Below, one piece after another: positions 37,464 through 45,870 of a stretch of DNA of 64,000 nt. The first letter of the stretch is position 1. Every line of letters starts with the position of its first letter. The DNA lies in assembly GCF_016862995.1 (NCBI RefSeq), contig NZ_BOOA01000003.1:62001-126000 (forward strand). The letters are read 5' to 3'. The stretch is from Acrocarpospora phusangensis. Its GTDB lineage: Bacteria; Actinomycetota; Actinomycetes; Streptosporangiales; Streptosporangiaceae. Under the pieces are notes generated by a model that was not told the origin of the DNA, did no database searches, and saw only the letters and a program-made list of their open reading frames with translations. The translations under genes and the position numbers were made by a program.

Positions 37464-40015
37464 GTTTGTCCTTCCAGCAGGAGTGTCCGCGCCAGCTGCA
37501 CGAGGGCGATCTCGTCCAGCGGCCCGGAGCCACGCCTTTCCTTGACGGTCGCCAGCAGGGCGGAGAGCTGGCGCTCCTCCAGCCCGACGGCGTGCGAGTC
37601 CAGCACGTGGCGCAGGGCGCCCCGGCCGGAGTGTTTGCCGAAGACGAAGCTGCGTTCCCGCCCGATCAGCTCGGGCGGGTACGGCTCGTACGTGCTGGGG
37701 TCGCGGACGATGCCGTCCACGTGCAGGCCGCTCTCGTGCACGAACGCGTGGCCGCCGACGACGGGTTTGCCCGCGTGCACCACCTGGCCGGTGAGGGCCG
37801 CCACGTGGTGGGCGAGCGGGGTGAGGGCGGTGAGGTCGAGGCCGGTCCGGTGTCCGTACGCGGCTTCGAGGGTCATCACCACCTCCTCCAGGGGCGCGTT
37901 GCCGGCGCGTTCGCCGACGCCGAGCACCGAGCACTGCACGCCGGAGGCGCCGGAGAGCAGGCCCGCGAGGGAGTTGGCGGTGGCCAGGCCGAGGTCGTTG
38001 TGGCAGTGCACGGCGATGGGCAGCGGGCAGGCGGCGGCGACCCGTCGTACCAGGGCGGCCATCCGCCAGGGCGTGCTCACCCCGGCGGTGTCGGCCAGCC
38101 CGATCGCGTCCGCTCCGGCCTCGGCGGCGGCCAGGTAGACCTCGACCAGGAAGTCCGGGTCGGTACGGGTGGCGTCCTCGGCGGCGAAGACGACGTTCCG
38201 CCCCGACTGTTTGGCCAGCGCGACGGCCTCCCGGATGCCGGCCACGAGCTGTTCCGGCGTGGTGCGCAGCTTGGCGCGTACGTGCGCCTCGGAGGTTCCC
38301 GTGAACAGGGCGATGCTGTGCGCGCCCGACTCGACGGCCGCCTCCACGTCCCCGGCGAGCGGGCGGGCGATGACCTGGATGGCGGCGTCCAGGCCGGCGT
38401 CCACGATGGCCCGCACGGCCAGCGCCTCCTCGGCCGAGACCGCCGGATATCCCGCCTCGATCAGGGGAACCCCGAGCGCGGCCAGCCGCCGGGCCAGCTC
38501 GATCTTCTCCTCGACCGGGAACGCGACGCCGGGCATCTGCTCGCCGTCCCTGAGCGTGGTGTCGCTGATCACCACCGTGGGCGGCAGCGACTCCGCGACA
38601 GGGGCGGCAGGCTCCGGCTCGCGCACGGCGACCCGGGGCGGTCCGCCGGCGGTCCGGCGGAACTCGTTGAACAGTTGGTTGAGGTGGAGCATGTCCCGGG
38701 CGGAGGCCCGCATACTGATCCCCCCGGTCAGGTACGCCCTCCGGGGATTCGTCCGCCCGACGAGAAAGATGTCCCGGAACACCGCCGCGGTCGTCGATAT
38801 CGTGATTTCGGAGGCCACCCGGGAAGTCGTGGCTTCGGAAGCCGCCCGCGGTGCGGATATATGCGAGGATGCCCCGGCTTCGGAAGACGTCTCTGTGAGG
38901 TGGGCTGCCGGGACCCGCCTGATGGTGCCGTTCTCCGTCAGCAGCGCGATGCGCAGGCCGAGGTCGGTGACCTCGATGTCGATCCGGCGGTCCCAGTCGT
39001 GCAGCGCGGTCAGCCGTTCGGCGTCCAGCGCGGTAAGCCGCTCGTCCACGTACCCGAGCACCTGCGCCTGGTCCGGCACCGCCTCGGACCCGAACTCGTA
39101 GCTCTCCCGCATCGCCCGCTGCGCGACCCAGGTCACCGCCAGCCCGGCCGCGGTGACCGGCAGCGCCAACGCCGGTCCCGCGCCCAGCCCGACGAAGGCC
39201 CCGGCCAGGATCGTGCGCTCCAGCACCAGCACCCCGTGCGCGCGCAGCGCCCGCGCCGGATCGATCCCCCGATACAGCATGACCAGCGCCCCGGCGGCCA
39301 GCCCCGAGGCCAGCGCGAACATCGCCAGGTAGAGCACGGTTCCGGAGGTCCGGGGCAGCACGGCCGGAGCCGCGGCGGCGAGGAGCATCCAGCACCCCAC
39401 CAGCAGTGTCACCGCGCGGAGGGCGGCACGGGGGCCGTGGCGTACCGAGAAGGTGTGGTAGCCGCCCTCGCGGTCGCCGTCGATGTCGCGGAGGGTGCCG
39501 ACCAGGTTGGAGGCCGCGTCCTGGAGCAGGAACACGGCCGCCGCACCCAGCAGGGCCGGGTGCGGCCAGTCGGTGGCGCACATCGCGCCGACCAGGAACG
39601 CCAGCGGGGTGATGGCCCCGCGCAGCAGGTTCCCGGACAGGCCGCGCGCTTTGAAGACCGTGCTGTACGCGATGCCCATGGCCAGCGCGGCGGCGGCCAG
39701 GACGGCGGTCCGCCAGTTGAGCGCCAGTGCGATGGCCGCGCCCAGCCCCACGCAGACGATCATGCAGGTCAGCGCGGTCCGGGCGCGCATCCGGCCGGAC
39801 GGGATGGGCCGGTGCGGTTTGGCGATCGCGTCCAGCCGCCGGTCGAAGTAGTCGCCGCCGTACAGGCCGGCCAGCCAGCCGAGGGTGGGCACCGCCCAGG
39901 CGGCGGCCAGCCCGGCCGGCCCGGGATCGCCGGCCAGCACGGCGCCCGCCAGCCCGACCAGGCCGGGATAGCTCAGCGTGTACGGCCGCCAGGTCTCCAG
40001 GTGTGCCCTGAACAT
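37460..40015 (-). CDS. UbiA prenyltransferase / SCP2-like / HMGL-type acyltransferase fusion
   Basis: 851 residues in one uninterrupted frame. (1) Residues 1-305: UbiA membrane prenyltransferase, with Asp-rich motif DYFDRRLD (55-62) running into DAIAKPHRPIPSG and a second motif DIDGDREGG (178-185). The KPHRPIPSG form is closest to geranylgeranylglyceryl-phosphate-type enzymes rather than 4-hydroxybenzoate types. (2) About 311-452: SCP2-like lipid carrier, interrupted by a Ser/Thr/Ala-rich insert (375-410). (3) About 478-851: HMG-CoA-lyase-like domain of the homocitrate/isopropylmalate/citramalate synthase class, with DTTLRDGEQ (485-493), HCHNDLGLATAN (metal), GERAGNAPLEE and FGKHSGRGAL, lacking the LeuA regulatory domain. 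Inference: it condenses acyl-CoA with a 2-oxo acid and prenylates the hydroxy acid, or a derivative, on the same chain. Overlapping neighbours on both sides and the intact frame argue against an assembly error. Confidence 0.88.
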   Translation of the reverse strand: MFRAHLETWRPYTLSYPGLVGLAGAVLAGDPGPAGLAAAWAVPTLGWLAGLYGGDYFDRRLDAIAKPHRPIPSGRMRARTALTCMIVCVGLGAAIALALNWRTAVLAAAALAMGIAYSTVFKARGLSGNLLRGAITPLAFLVGAMCATDWPHPALLGAAAVFLLQDAASNLVGTLRDIDGDREGGYHTFSVRHGPRAALRAVTLLVGCWMLLAAAAPAVLPRTSGTVLYLAMFALASGLAAGALVMLYRGIDPARALRAHGVLVLERTILAGAFVGLGAGPALALPVTAAGLAVTWVAQRAMRESYEFGSEAVPDQAQVLGYVDERLTALDAERLTALHDWDRRIDIEVTDLGLRIALLTENGTIRRVPAAHLTETSSEAGASSHISAPRAASEATTSRVASEITISTTAAVFRDIFLVGRTNPRRAYLTGGISMRASARDMLHLNQLFNEFRRTAGGPPRVAVREPEPAAPVAESLPPTVVISDTTLRDGEQMPGVAFPVEEKIELARRLAALGVPLIEAGYPAVSAEEALAVRAIVDAGLDAAIQVIARPLAGDVEAAVESGAHSIALFTGTSEAHVRAKLRTTPEQLVAGIREAVALAKQSGRNVVFAAEDATRTDPDFLVEVYLAAAEAGADAIGLADTAGVSTPWRMAALVRRVAAACPLPIAVHCHNDLGLATANSLAGLLSGASGVQCSVLGVGERAGNAPLEEVVMTLEAAYGHRTGLDLTALTPLAHHVAALTGQVVHAGKPVVGGHAFVHESGLHVDGIVRDPSTYEPYPPELIGRERSFVFGKHSGRGALRHVLDSHAVGLEERQLSALLATVKERRGSGPLDEIALVQLARTLLLEGQT

Positions 40016-40018
40016 GTG

Positions 40019-41110
40019 TTACCTGTCCCGGTCGATGGCGAGCGTGGCCAGCCGGGCCAGCCGGGACCGGCTCGGGGTCGGGGGCAGCACGGCCAGGTCC
40101 CGGCGGGCCTGCTCCGCCGTCTGCCAGGCCATCCGCCGGGACGCGGCGACCGCCTGGGTACGCTCGATGACCTGGCCCATCGTGGTGAAGGCGTCCGGCA
40201 CGTCGCCGGCCATGATCTCCTCGATCCTGGCCCGGTCGTCGGCGTCCGCCCGCTGGTAGGCGAGGATCACCGGCAGCGTCAGGCGGCGGTTGCGCACGTC
40301 GCTGGCGGCGGCCTTGCCCGTGGTCTCGGCGTCGCTGGTGTAGGCCAGCAGGTCGTCGTGGATCTGGAAGGCGGTGCCGAGGTGCTCGCCGTACTGGGCG
40401 AGGGCGTGGATGTGGTCCTGGGGGCCCTGGCCGAGGATGGCGCCGCTCTCGCAGGACGCGCGGAACAGCGCGGCCGTCTTGAGCCTGATCATCTCCAGGT
40501 ACGTGTCGACGTCGCAGGAGACGTCGCCCTTGAGTTCCGATTCGAGGCTCTGGCCGCGGCACAGGTCGTACCCGGCCCTGGCGACCACGTCGAGGGCCGC
40601 CACGATGCGGTCCTCGGGCACGCCGGTCTCGCGGCATTCGGCCAGGCACTGGAAGAGGAAGAAGATCAGCGCGTCGCCGGCCACGATGGCCTGGTCGGTG
40701 CCGAACGCGCTGTGCACGGCGGGCCGCCCCCGGCGGGTCTCGTCGCCGTCGATGATGTCGTCGTGGACCAGGCTGGCCACGTGGCCGCACTCGGTGCCGA
40801 GCGCGGCGGGCAGCACGCTCTCCGCGCGGCCCCCGACGGCCACCGCCGACTCCAGCAGCAGCACCGGGCGCATCAGCTTGCCGCCGGGCGCGAGCGCGTG
40901 CCGGCACATCGCGTCCAGGATCCGGCCGCCGCTCAGCCAGCGCCGCTCGATCTCCTCGTGCAGCAGGGCCGCGTAGCCGTCTGACAATGAATTGTCATTG
41001 TCATTTTGCGAGTCATTCTCCGGGTCCAGAACAGCTAATCCGGATGACTGGTCATTGCCATAGCCGATATCTGGTTCAACTGTTATTTCCGCCTGTTGCG
41101 TGGCATCCAT
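40019..41110 (-). CDS. Polyprenyl diphosphate synthase
   Basis: 363 residues from ATG 41110, with GGGAGG seven bases upstream. Both aspartate motifs are present: FARM DDIID (117-121, no insertion, followed by RRGRP) and second DDLLAYTSD (252-260), plus GGKLMRP. The residues at -4 and -5 of the FARM are Ser and Ala. A bulky aromatic at -5 limits many FPP/GGPP synthases, so products of C20 or longer are likely; this is inference. The first ~45 residues are Asp/Asn/Ser-rich, disordered-looking and encoded by unusually AT-rich DNA. It is the first gene of the minus-strand terpenoid operon and supplies the allylic donor for the UbiA domain. Confidence 0.9.
   Translation of the reverse strand: MDATQQAEITVEPDIGYGNDQSSGLAVLDPENDSQNDNDNSLSDGYAALLHEEIERRWLSGGRILDAMCRHALAPGGKLMRPVLLLESAVAVGGRAESVLPAALGTECGHVASLVHDDIIDGDETRRGRPAVHSAFGTDQAIVAGDALIFFLFQCLAECRETGVPEDRIVAALDVVARAGYDLCRGQSLESELKGDVSCDVDTYLEMIRLKTAALFRASCESGAILGQGPQDHIHALAQYGEHLGTAFQIHDDLLAYTSDAETTGKAAASDVRNRRLTLPVILAYQRADADDRARIEEIMAGDVPDAFTTMGQVIERTQAVAASRRMAWQTAEQARRDLAVLPPTPSRSRLARLATLAIDRDR
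40982..40997. promoter_or_regulatory. AT-rich palindrome inside the prenyl synthase N-terminal region
   Basis: TGACAATGAATTGTCA: perfect 7-bp arms with a 2-bp centre, inside the AT-rich stretch encoding the low-complexity N terminus, about 113 bp into the gene. Possible internal operator; it could also follow from the repeated Asp-Asn codons. Confidence 0.35.
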
Positions 41111-41141
41111 GACAGGCCTCCCGTCGTATGGGTTCCGGGTC

Positions 41142-41172
41142 AAAATAGCTTGCTTTTCATAAGCGATGTCAA
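41142..41172 (-). promoter_or_regulatory. Predicted promoter of the minus-strand terpenoid operon
   Basis: On the minus strand a perfect TTGACA (41172-41167) is followed by an AT-rich -10 region: AGCTAT after 16 bases or TATTTT after 19. It lies about 35 bp upstream of the prenyl synthase ATG in the 113-bp divergent region shared with the P450. Confidence 0.5.
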
Positions 41173-41223
41173 GCGCTAAATTTCCAGAACATCGGCATAT
41201 GCGATGCAAAGCGAGGAGGCCTC

Positions 41224-42453
41224 ATGGCCGCTGATATGTGCCCGTATCCCTTTGTGAAGGCCGACCCCATGGCGATGCCCGAGGAGTTCACCTGGCTCCG
41301 CGAGCACGAGCCCACCTGCCGCGTGACGCTGCCCAGCGGCGACCTGGCCTGGCTCGTCACCCGCTACCACGACGTCAAGGCCGTGCTCTCCGACACCCGG
41401 TTCAGCCGCGACCTCAACCGGCCCGACGCGGCCCGGATGAACACCGCGATCGGCTTCGGCAACTACGGCAACCCGTTCGCCGACCCGCCCGTGCACACCC
41501 GCTGGCGCGGCCTGGTGGCCCGCGCCTTCACCCCGCGCCACGTGGAGCACCTGCGCCCCCGCGTCCAGGAGATCGTGGACGACCTGGTGGACCGGCTGCT
41601 GGAGGCGGGCCCGCCCGGCGACATCATGGAGGCGCTGGCCTTTCCGCTGCCGATCACCGTGCTCTGCGAGATGATCGGCGTCCCGGTCGAGGACCACGTG
41701 CGGTTCCGCGGCTGGGTGCACGACATGCTCTCCAGCGAGCTCACCTCCGAGCAGCGTACGCAGGCCGCGATGACGCTGATCGACTACTCGCGGGCGCTCA
41801 CCGGGGCCAAACGCGTGGACCCGGCCGACGACCTGCTCAGCGGGCTGATCGCGGTCCGCGACGAGGACGACGGCAGGCTCGACGAGAACGAGCTGTTCGT
41901 CACGATCATGACGCTGCTGGTGGCCGGCTACAAGACCACCGCCGCGCAGCTCGGCAAGGGCCTGCTCACCCTGTTCCGCCACCCCGACCAGCTCGAAGCC
42001 CTGCGCGCCGACCCGGCGCTGATCGACTCGGCGGTGGAGGAACTGCTGCGCTACTCCCCGCCGGGCGGCGGCGTCGGCATCACCCGGTACGCCACCGAGG
42101 ACCTGAAGGTCGGCGACGTGGTCATCCCGAAGGGCTCCACCGTGATCGTGGCCAGGCACGCGGCCAACCGCGACGAGGCGCACTTCCCGGACGGCGAACG
42201 CTTCGACGTCGGCCGGCCCACCGCCAACCAGCACCTGACCTTCGGCGCGGGACCGGCCTTCTGCTTCGGCGCGCCGCTGGCCCGGATGGAGATGCGGATC
42301 GCGCTGGAGACCCTGCTGCGGCGGGCGCCGGGGCTGCGGCTGGCCGTACCCGAGGAGGAGGTGCCGTGGACGAGTGACACCGCGGCGCAGGCGCCGGAGA
42401 TCGTCCCGGTCACCTGGGAGCGGGAAATGGCAATTATCAGTCACGGTTCGTGA
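41224..42453 (+). CDS. Cytochrome P450
   Basis: 409 residues, soluble bacterial class. The heme signature FGAGPAFCFGAPLAR puts the ligand at Cys347; the K-helix ExxR is E273-R276. The I-helix oxygen-activation motif reads AGYKTT (234-239), with Lys where Glu or Asp usually precedes the conserved Thr, which could alter proton delivery. GAGGAGG precedes the ATG. It is divergent from the prenyl synthase and starts the plus-strand arm of the cluster. Probably a late oxidation of the terpenoid. Ferredoxin and reductase genes are not in the window. Confidence 0.93.
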   Translation: MAADMCPYPFVKADPMAMPEEFTWLREHEPTCRVTLPSGDLAWLVTRYHDVKAVLSDTRFSRDLNRPDAARMNTAIGFGNYGNPFADPPVHTRWRGLVARAFTPRHVEHLRPRVQEIVDDLVDRLLEAGPPGDIMEALAFPLPITVLCEMIGVPVEDHVRFRGWVHDMLSSELTSEQRTQAAMTLIDYSRALTGAKRVDPADDLLSGLIAVRDEDDGRLDENELFVTIMTLLVAGYKTTAAQLGKGLLTLFRHPDQLEALRADPALIDSAVEELLRYSPPGGGVGITRYATEDLKVGDVVIPKGSTVIVARHAANRDEAHFPDGERFDVGRPTANQHLTFGAGPAFCFGAPLARMEMRIALETLLRRAPGLRLAVPEEEVPWTSDTAAQAPEIVPVTWEREMAIISHGS

Positions 42454-42501
42454 ACCGGCCGGTCGATATGAATGAATGACCACCGAACGGCTGGAGAAGC
42501 C

Positions 42502-42600
42502 ATGGCTGGAGAGAAAACGGTCCGCGCGGAATTCCGTGGCGCGCGGCGGTCGATATCAATGGCGGGCGTCCTTTCCGAGGCGGGTGCGCGAGAATGCTGA
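42502..42600 (+). CDS. Possible 32-aa leader peptide coupled to dxs
   Basis: A short frame from ATG 42502 with GGAGAAG just upstream to TGA 42598-42600, overlapping the dxs start as ATGCTGA. The 32 residues are basic, Arg/Ala-rich, and end in Cys. It occupies most of the 140-bp gap between P450 and dxs. Coupled translation of dxs, which itself has a weak ribosome binding site, is the simplest reading. Chance, or a peptide with its own role, cannot be excluded. Confidence 0.35.
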   Translation: MAGEKTVRAEFRGARRSISMAGVLSEAGAREC

Positions 42601-44705
42601 TCGAACGACTGCGCGGCCCGCGGGATTTACGGCGGATGGCCGCCGAGGATCTGCCCATGCTCGCGGCGGAGATCCGCGAGTTCCTGGTGGACCGGGTGTG
42701 CAGGACCGGCGGCCACCTCGGCCCCAACCTGGGCGCGGTCGAGCTGTCCATCGCCCTGCACCGGGTGTTCGACTCGCCCGCGGAGCCGATCCTGTGGGAC
42801 ACCGGGCACCAGGCGTACGTGCACAAGCTGCTCACCGGACGGGCGGCCGGGTTCGACCTGCTGCGGCGGCGCGGCGGGCTGTCGGGGTACCCGTCCCGGC
42901 AGGAGTCCGAGCACGACCTGATCGAGAACTCGCACGCCTCGACCGTGCTGTCCTACGCCGACGGGCTGGCCAAGGCCGACCGGATCCTCGGCCGGAAGTC
43001 CAGGCCGGTGGTGGCCGTGGTCGGCGACGGCGCGCTCACCGGCGGCATGGCCTGGGAGGCGCTCAACAACATCGCCGCCCGGCGGCTGCCCGTGATCATC
43101 GTCCTCAACGACAACGGCCGCTCGTACGCGCCGACCGTCGGCGGCCTGGCCTCCCACCTGGCCGCCCTGCGCGCCGGCAGGACCGGCGCCAGCTTCTTCG
43201 AGGATCTCGGCCTCGCGTACGCGGGACCGGTCAACGGCCACGACATCCCCGCCGTGGAAGCGGCCCTGCGGCGGGCCAGGGAGACCACCGGACCGGTGGT
43301 CGTGCACTGCGTCACCACCAAAGGCCGCGGGTACGCCCCCAGCGAGCACCACGAACAGGACCGGCACCACGCGGTCCCCGTCACCGACCCGGCCACGGGC
43401 CGCCCGGCCGCCCCGCGCCGCCGGACGTGGACGGACGTGTTCGCCGACGAGATCGTGGCCATCGGGCAGGAGCGGCCCGACGTGGTGGCGGTCGCCGCGG
43501 CGATGGTGGAGCCCGCCGGGCTGCAGCCCTTCCAGGAACGGTTCCCCGGCCGCCTGTTCGACGTCGGGATCGCCGAGCAGCACGCGGTCACCTCGGCCGC
43601 CGGCCTGGCCTTCGGCGGCCTGCACCCGGTCGTCTGCGTCTACTCCACGTTCCTCAACCGCGCTTTCGACCAGGTGCTGATGGACGTCGCCCTGCACGGC
43701 TGCCCGGTCACGTTCGTGCTGGACCGGGCCGGGGTGACCGGCGACGACGGGCCCTCGCACAACGGCATGTGGGACCTGTCCATCCTGAACGTCGTGCCTG
43801 ATCTGGCGGTGGCGGCGCCCCGGGACGCCCCGACCCTGCGGGCCGCGCTCCGCGAGGCGGTCACGATCGAGGGGCCCAGCGTGGTGCGGTACCCAAAGGG
43901 CGCGCTCGGCCCCGACCTGCCCGCCGTCGGCACCCTCGACGGCGTCGACATCCTGTACGGCTCCACCGCCACCGCCACCGCCACCGGCCTCGGCCCCGGC
44001 ATTGCCACCGGCCTCGGCATTGCCACCGGCCTCGGCCCCGGCATTGCCACCGACACCGGCCCTGCCACTGCTACCGGCCCTGCCACTGCTACCGGCCCTG
44101 CCACTGCTACCGGCCCTGCCACTGCCACCGGCCCCGCCACCGCCATCGACGTGCTCCTCGTCGCCGTCGGCGCGATGGGGGAGACGTGCGTGCAGGCGGC
44201 GCGGCTGCTGGCCGGGGACGGGATCGGCGTGACCGTTGCCGACCCGCGCTGGATCAAACCGGTCAATCCCGCCCTCGCGGTGCTCGCCGCCCGCCACCGC
44301 CTGGTCGTCACGGTCGAGGACTGCGGCCGCGCGGGCGGCTTCGGCGCCTCGCTCACCCTCGCCCTGGCGGACGCGGGCGTGCCCGTCCCGGTCCGCTGCA
44401 TCGGCCTGCCACAGCGCTTCCTCGACCACGGCCTGCGCGCGGAGGTCCTGGAGGAGTGCGGCCTGACCCCGCAGCAGGTCGCCCAGAGCGTCGCCGACGC
44501 GATGCCCGAAAAGGTCGCGATGCCCGAACGAGTCGGGATGCCCGAACGAGTCGGGATGCTCGAAAGGGACGCGATGCTCGCAGGGGGCGAGACGCCGGAG
44601 AAGAACGCGATGCCGGAGAAGGGCGCGATGCCGGAGAAGGGCGCGATGCCGGAGGAACCGGTGCTGGCCCTGGCGGCCGGTGCGAACAGAGAGGGATGTT
44701 CATGA
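42594..44705 (+). CDS. dxs: 1-Deoxy-D-xylulose-5-phosphate synthase with repeat expansions
   Basis: 703 residues, longer than the usual ~630-650. TPP motif [17 protein letters not shown], early [18 protein letters not shown] and [17 protein letters not shown], the transketolase pyrimidine domain with [18 protein letters not shown], and a C-terminal domain ([22 protein letters not shown]) are all intact. It condenses pyruvate and glyceraldehyde-3-phosphate, the first step of the MEP pathway. Two unusual insertions, both 18-bp in-frame repeats: a Thr/Gly/Pro/Ala linker between the second and third domains (about 458-517) and a Met-Pro-Glu-rich C-terminal tail (about 637-684). This is probably a cluster-specific second copy that boosts isoprenoid supply. 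The stop overlaps ispG (ATGA). Confidence 0.93.
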   Translation: MLIERLRGPRDLRRMAAEDLPMLAAEIREFLVDRVCRTGGHLGPNLGAVELSIALHRVFDSPAEPILWDTGHQAYVHKLLTGRAAGFDLLRRRGGLSGYPSRQESEHDLIENSHASTVLSYADGLAKADRILGRKSRPVVAVVGDGALTGGMAWEALNNIAARRLPVIIVLNDNGRSYAPTVGGLASHLAALRAGRTGASFFEDLGLAYAGPVNGHDIPAVEAALRRARETTGPVVVHCVTTKGRGYAPSEHHEQDRHHAVPVTDPATGRPAAPRRRTWTDVFADEIVAIGQERPDVVAVAAAMVEPAGLQPFQERFPGRLFDVGIAEQHAVTSAAGLAFGGLHPVVCVYSTFLNRAFDQVLMDVALHGCPVTFVLDRAGVTGDDGPSHNGMWDLSILNVVPDLAVAAPRDAPTLRAALREAVTIEGPSVVRYPKGALGPDLPAVGTLDGVDILYGSTATATATGLGPGIATGLGIATGLGPGIATDTGPATATGPATATGPATATGPATATGPATAIDVLLVAVGAMGETCVQAARLLAGDGIGVTVADPRWIKPVNPALAVLAARHRLVVTVEDCGRAGGFGASLTLALADAGVPVPVRCIGLPQRFLDHGLRAEVLEECGLTPQQVAQSVADAMPEKVAMPERVGMPERVGMLERDAMLAGGETPEKNAMPEKGAMPEKGAMPEEPVLALAAGANREGCS
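43965..44144 (+). repeat. 6/18-bp tandem repeat in the dxs linker
   Basis: Starts with ACCGCC triplet pairs, passes through ACCGGCCTCGGC...ATTGCC units of 18 and 24 bp, then four units of ACCGGCCCTGCCACTGCT (44055-44126, last base changed) and a diverged fifth. All in frame, encoding TGPATA-like hexapeptides. Confidence 0.9.
44502..44645 (+). repeat. 18-bp tandem repeat in the dxs 3' end
   Basis: Eight in-frame 18-bp units encoding Met-Pro-Glu-(Lys/Arg)-x-(Ala/Gly), for example ATGCCCGAACGAGTCGGG at 44520 and 44538, and ATGCCGGAGAAGGGCGCG at 44610 and 44628. Some neighbouring units are identical, indicating recent slippage. Confidence 0.9.
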
Positions 44706-45868
44706 GTGTCGCGATGCTGGGGATTCCGGCCGTCAGGACCAGACCGGTGGCCGTACGGCGCCAGTCGCGTCAGGTCATGGTGGGGTCGGTGCCGGTCGGC
44801 GGGGACGCGCCGGTGACCGTGCAGTCGATGACGACCACGGTGACGGCCGACGTCAACGCCACCCTGCAGCAGATCGCCGAGTTGACGGCGTCGGGCTGCC
44901 AGATCGTGCGGGTGGCGGTGCCGTCCCAGGACGACGCGGACGCGCTCGCCGTCATCGCCCGCAAGTCCCGCATCCCGGTGATCGCGGACATCCACTTCCA
45001 GCCCAAGTACGTCTTCGCCGCCATCGAAGCCGGCTGCGCCGCCGTCCGCGTCAACCCCGGAAATATCAAGAAATTTGATGACAAGGTGGGTGAGATCGCG
45101 AAGGCGGCGGCCGAGCACAAGGTGCCGATCAGGATCGGCGTCAACGCCGGCTCCCTGGACCCCCGGCTGCTCCAGAAGTACGGCAAGGCCACCCCGGAGG
45201 CCCTCGTCGAGTCGGCCTTGTGGGAGTGCTCGCTGTTCGAGGAGCACGGCTTCCAGGACATCAAGATCTCCGTCAAGCACCACGATCCGGTGGTGATGAT
45301 CCAGGCGTACCGGCTGCTGGCCGCGCGCTGCGACTACCCGCTGCACCTGGGGGTGACCGAGGCGGGCCCCGCCTTCCAGGGCACGGTCAAGTCGGCGGTC
45401 GCGTTCGGGGCGCTGCTGGCCGAGGGCATCGGGGACACCATCCGCGTCTCGCTGTCCGCGCCGCCGGTCGAGGAGGTCAAGGTCGGCATCGGCATCCTGG
45501 AGTCGATGGGCCTGCGCGAACGCGGCCTGGAGATCGTCTCCTGCCCGTCCTGCGGGCGGGCGCAGGTGGACGTGTACACGCTGGCCGAGCAGGTCCAGGC
45601 CGGCCTCGAAGGGCTGAAGGTCCCGCTGCGGGTGGCGGTGATGGGCTGCGTGGTGAACGGCCCCGGCGAGGCCCGCGAGGCGGACCTGGGCGTCGCCTCG
45701 GGCAACGGCAAGGGCCAGATCTTCGTGAAGGGCCAGGTCATCAAGACCATGCCCGAATCCAGAATCGTCGAGACGCTCATCGAGGAGGCGCTGACCCTGG
45801 CGGAGGAGATGGGGGTGCCCGTGGACCTGGATGACGACGAACCACGGCCGGAGGTGACCGTGTACTGA
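44702..45868 (+). CDS. ispG: 4-Hydroxy-3-methylbut-2-en-1-yl diphosphate synthase (IspG/GcpE)
   Basis: 388 residues from ATG 44702 (GAGAGGGA six bases upstream; an ATG two codons earlier is possible). TIM-barrel part: [50 protein letters not shown]. The C-terminal 4Fe-4S part has the Cys ligands in SCPSCGR and [12 protein letters not shown]. It makes HMBPP in the MEP pathway. With dxs it covers the first and next-to-last MEP steps, a pairing seen in actinomycete terpenoid clusters as supply genes. It converges with the LuxR gene, 2 bp away. Confidence 0.95.
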   Translation: MSVAMLGIPAVRTRPVAVRRQSRQVMVGSVPVGGDAPVTVQSMTTTVTADVNATLQQIAELTASGCQIVRVAVPSQDDADALAVIARKSRIPVIADIHFQPKYVFAAIEAGCAAVRVNPGNIKKFDDKVGEIAKAAAEHKVPIRIGVNAGSLDPRLLQKYGKATPEALVESALWECSLFEEHGFQDIKISVKHHDPVVMIQAYRLLAARCDYPLHLGVTEAGPAFQGTVKSAVAFGALLAEGIGDTIRVSLSAPPVEEVKVGIGILESMGLRERGLEIVSCPSCGRAQVDVYTLAEQVQAGLEGLKVPLRVAVMGCVVNGPGEAREADLGVASGNGKGQIFVKGQVIKTMPESRIVETLIEEALTLAEEMGVPVDLDDDEPRPEVTVY

Positions 45869-45870
45869 CC

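Noticed and set aside
36804..40907. 1367-codon open frame running through the ABC ATPase, fusion gene and prenyl synthase
   Set aside because: Only its last 219 codons look like protein; the rest is the GC-rich shadow of genes with complete motifs in another frame.
43965..44645. CRISPR-like array in the dxs region
   Set aside because: Units are contiguous 18-bp in-frame repeats with no spacers and encode regular hexapeptides.
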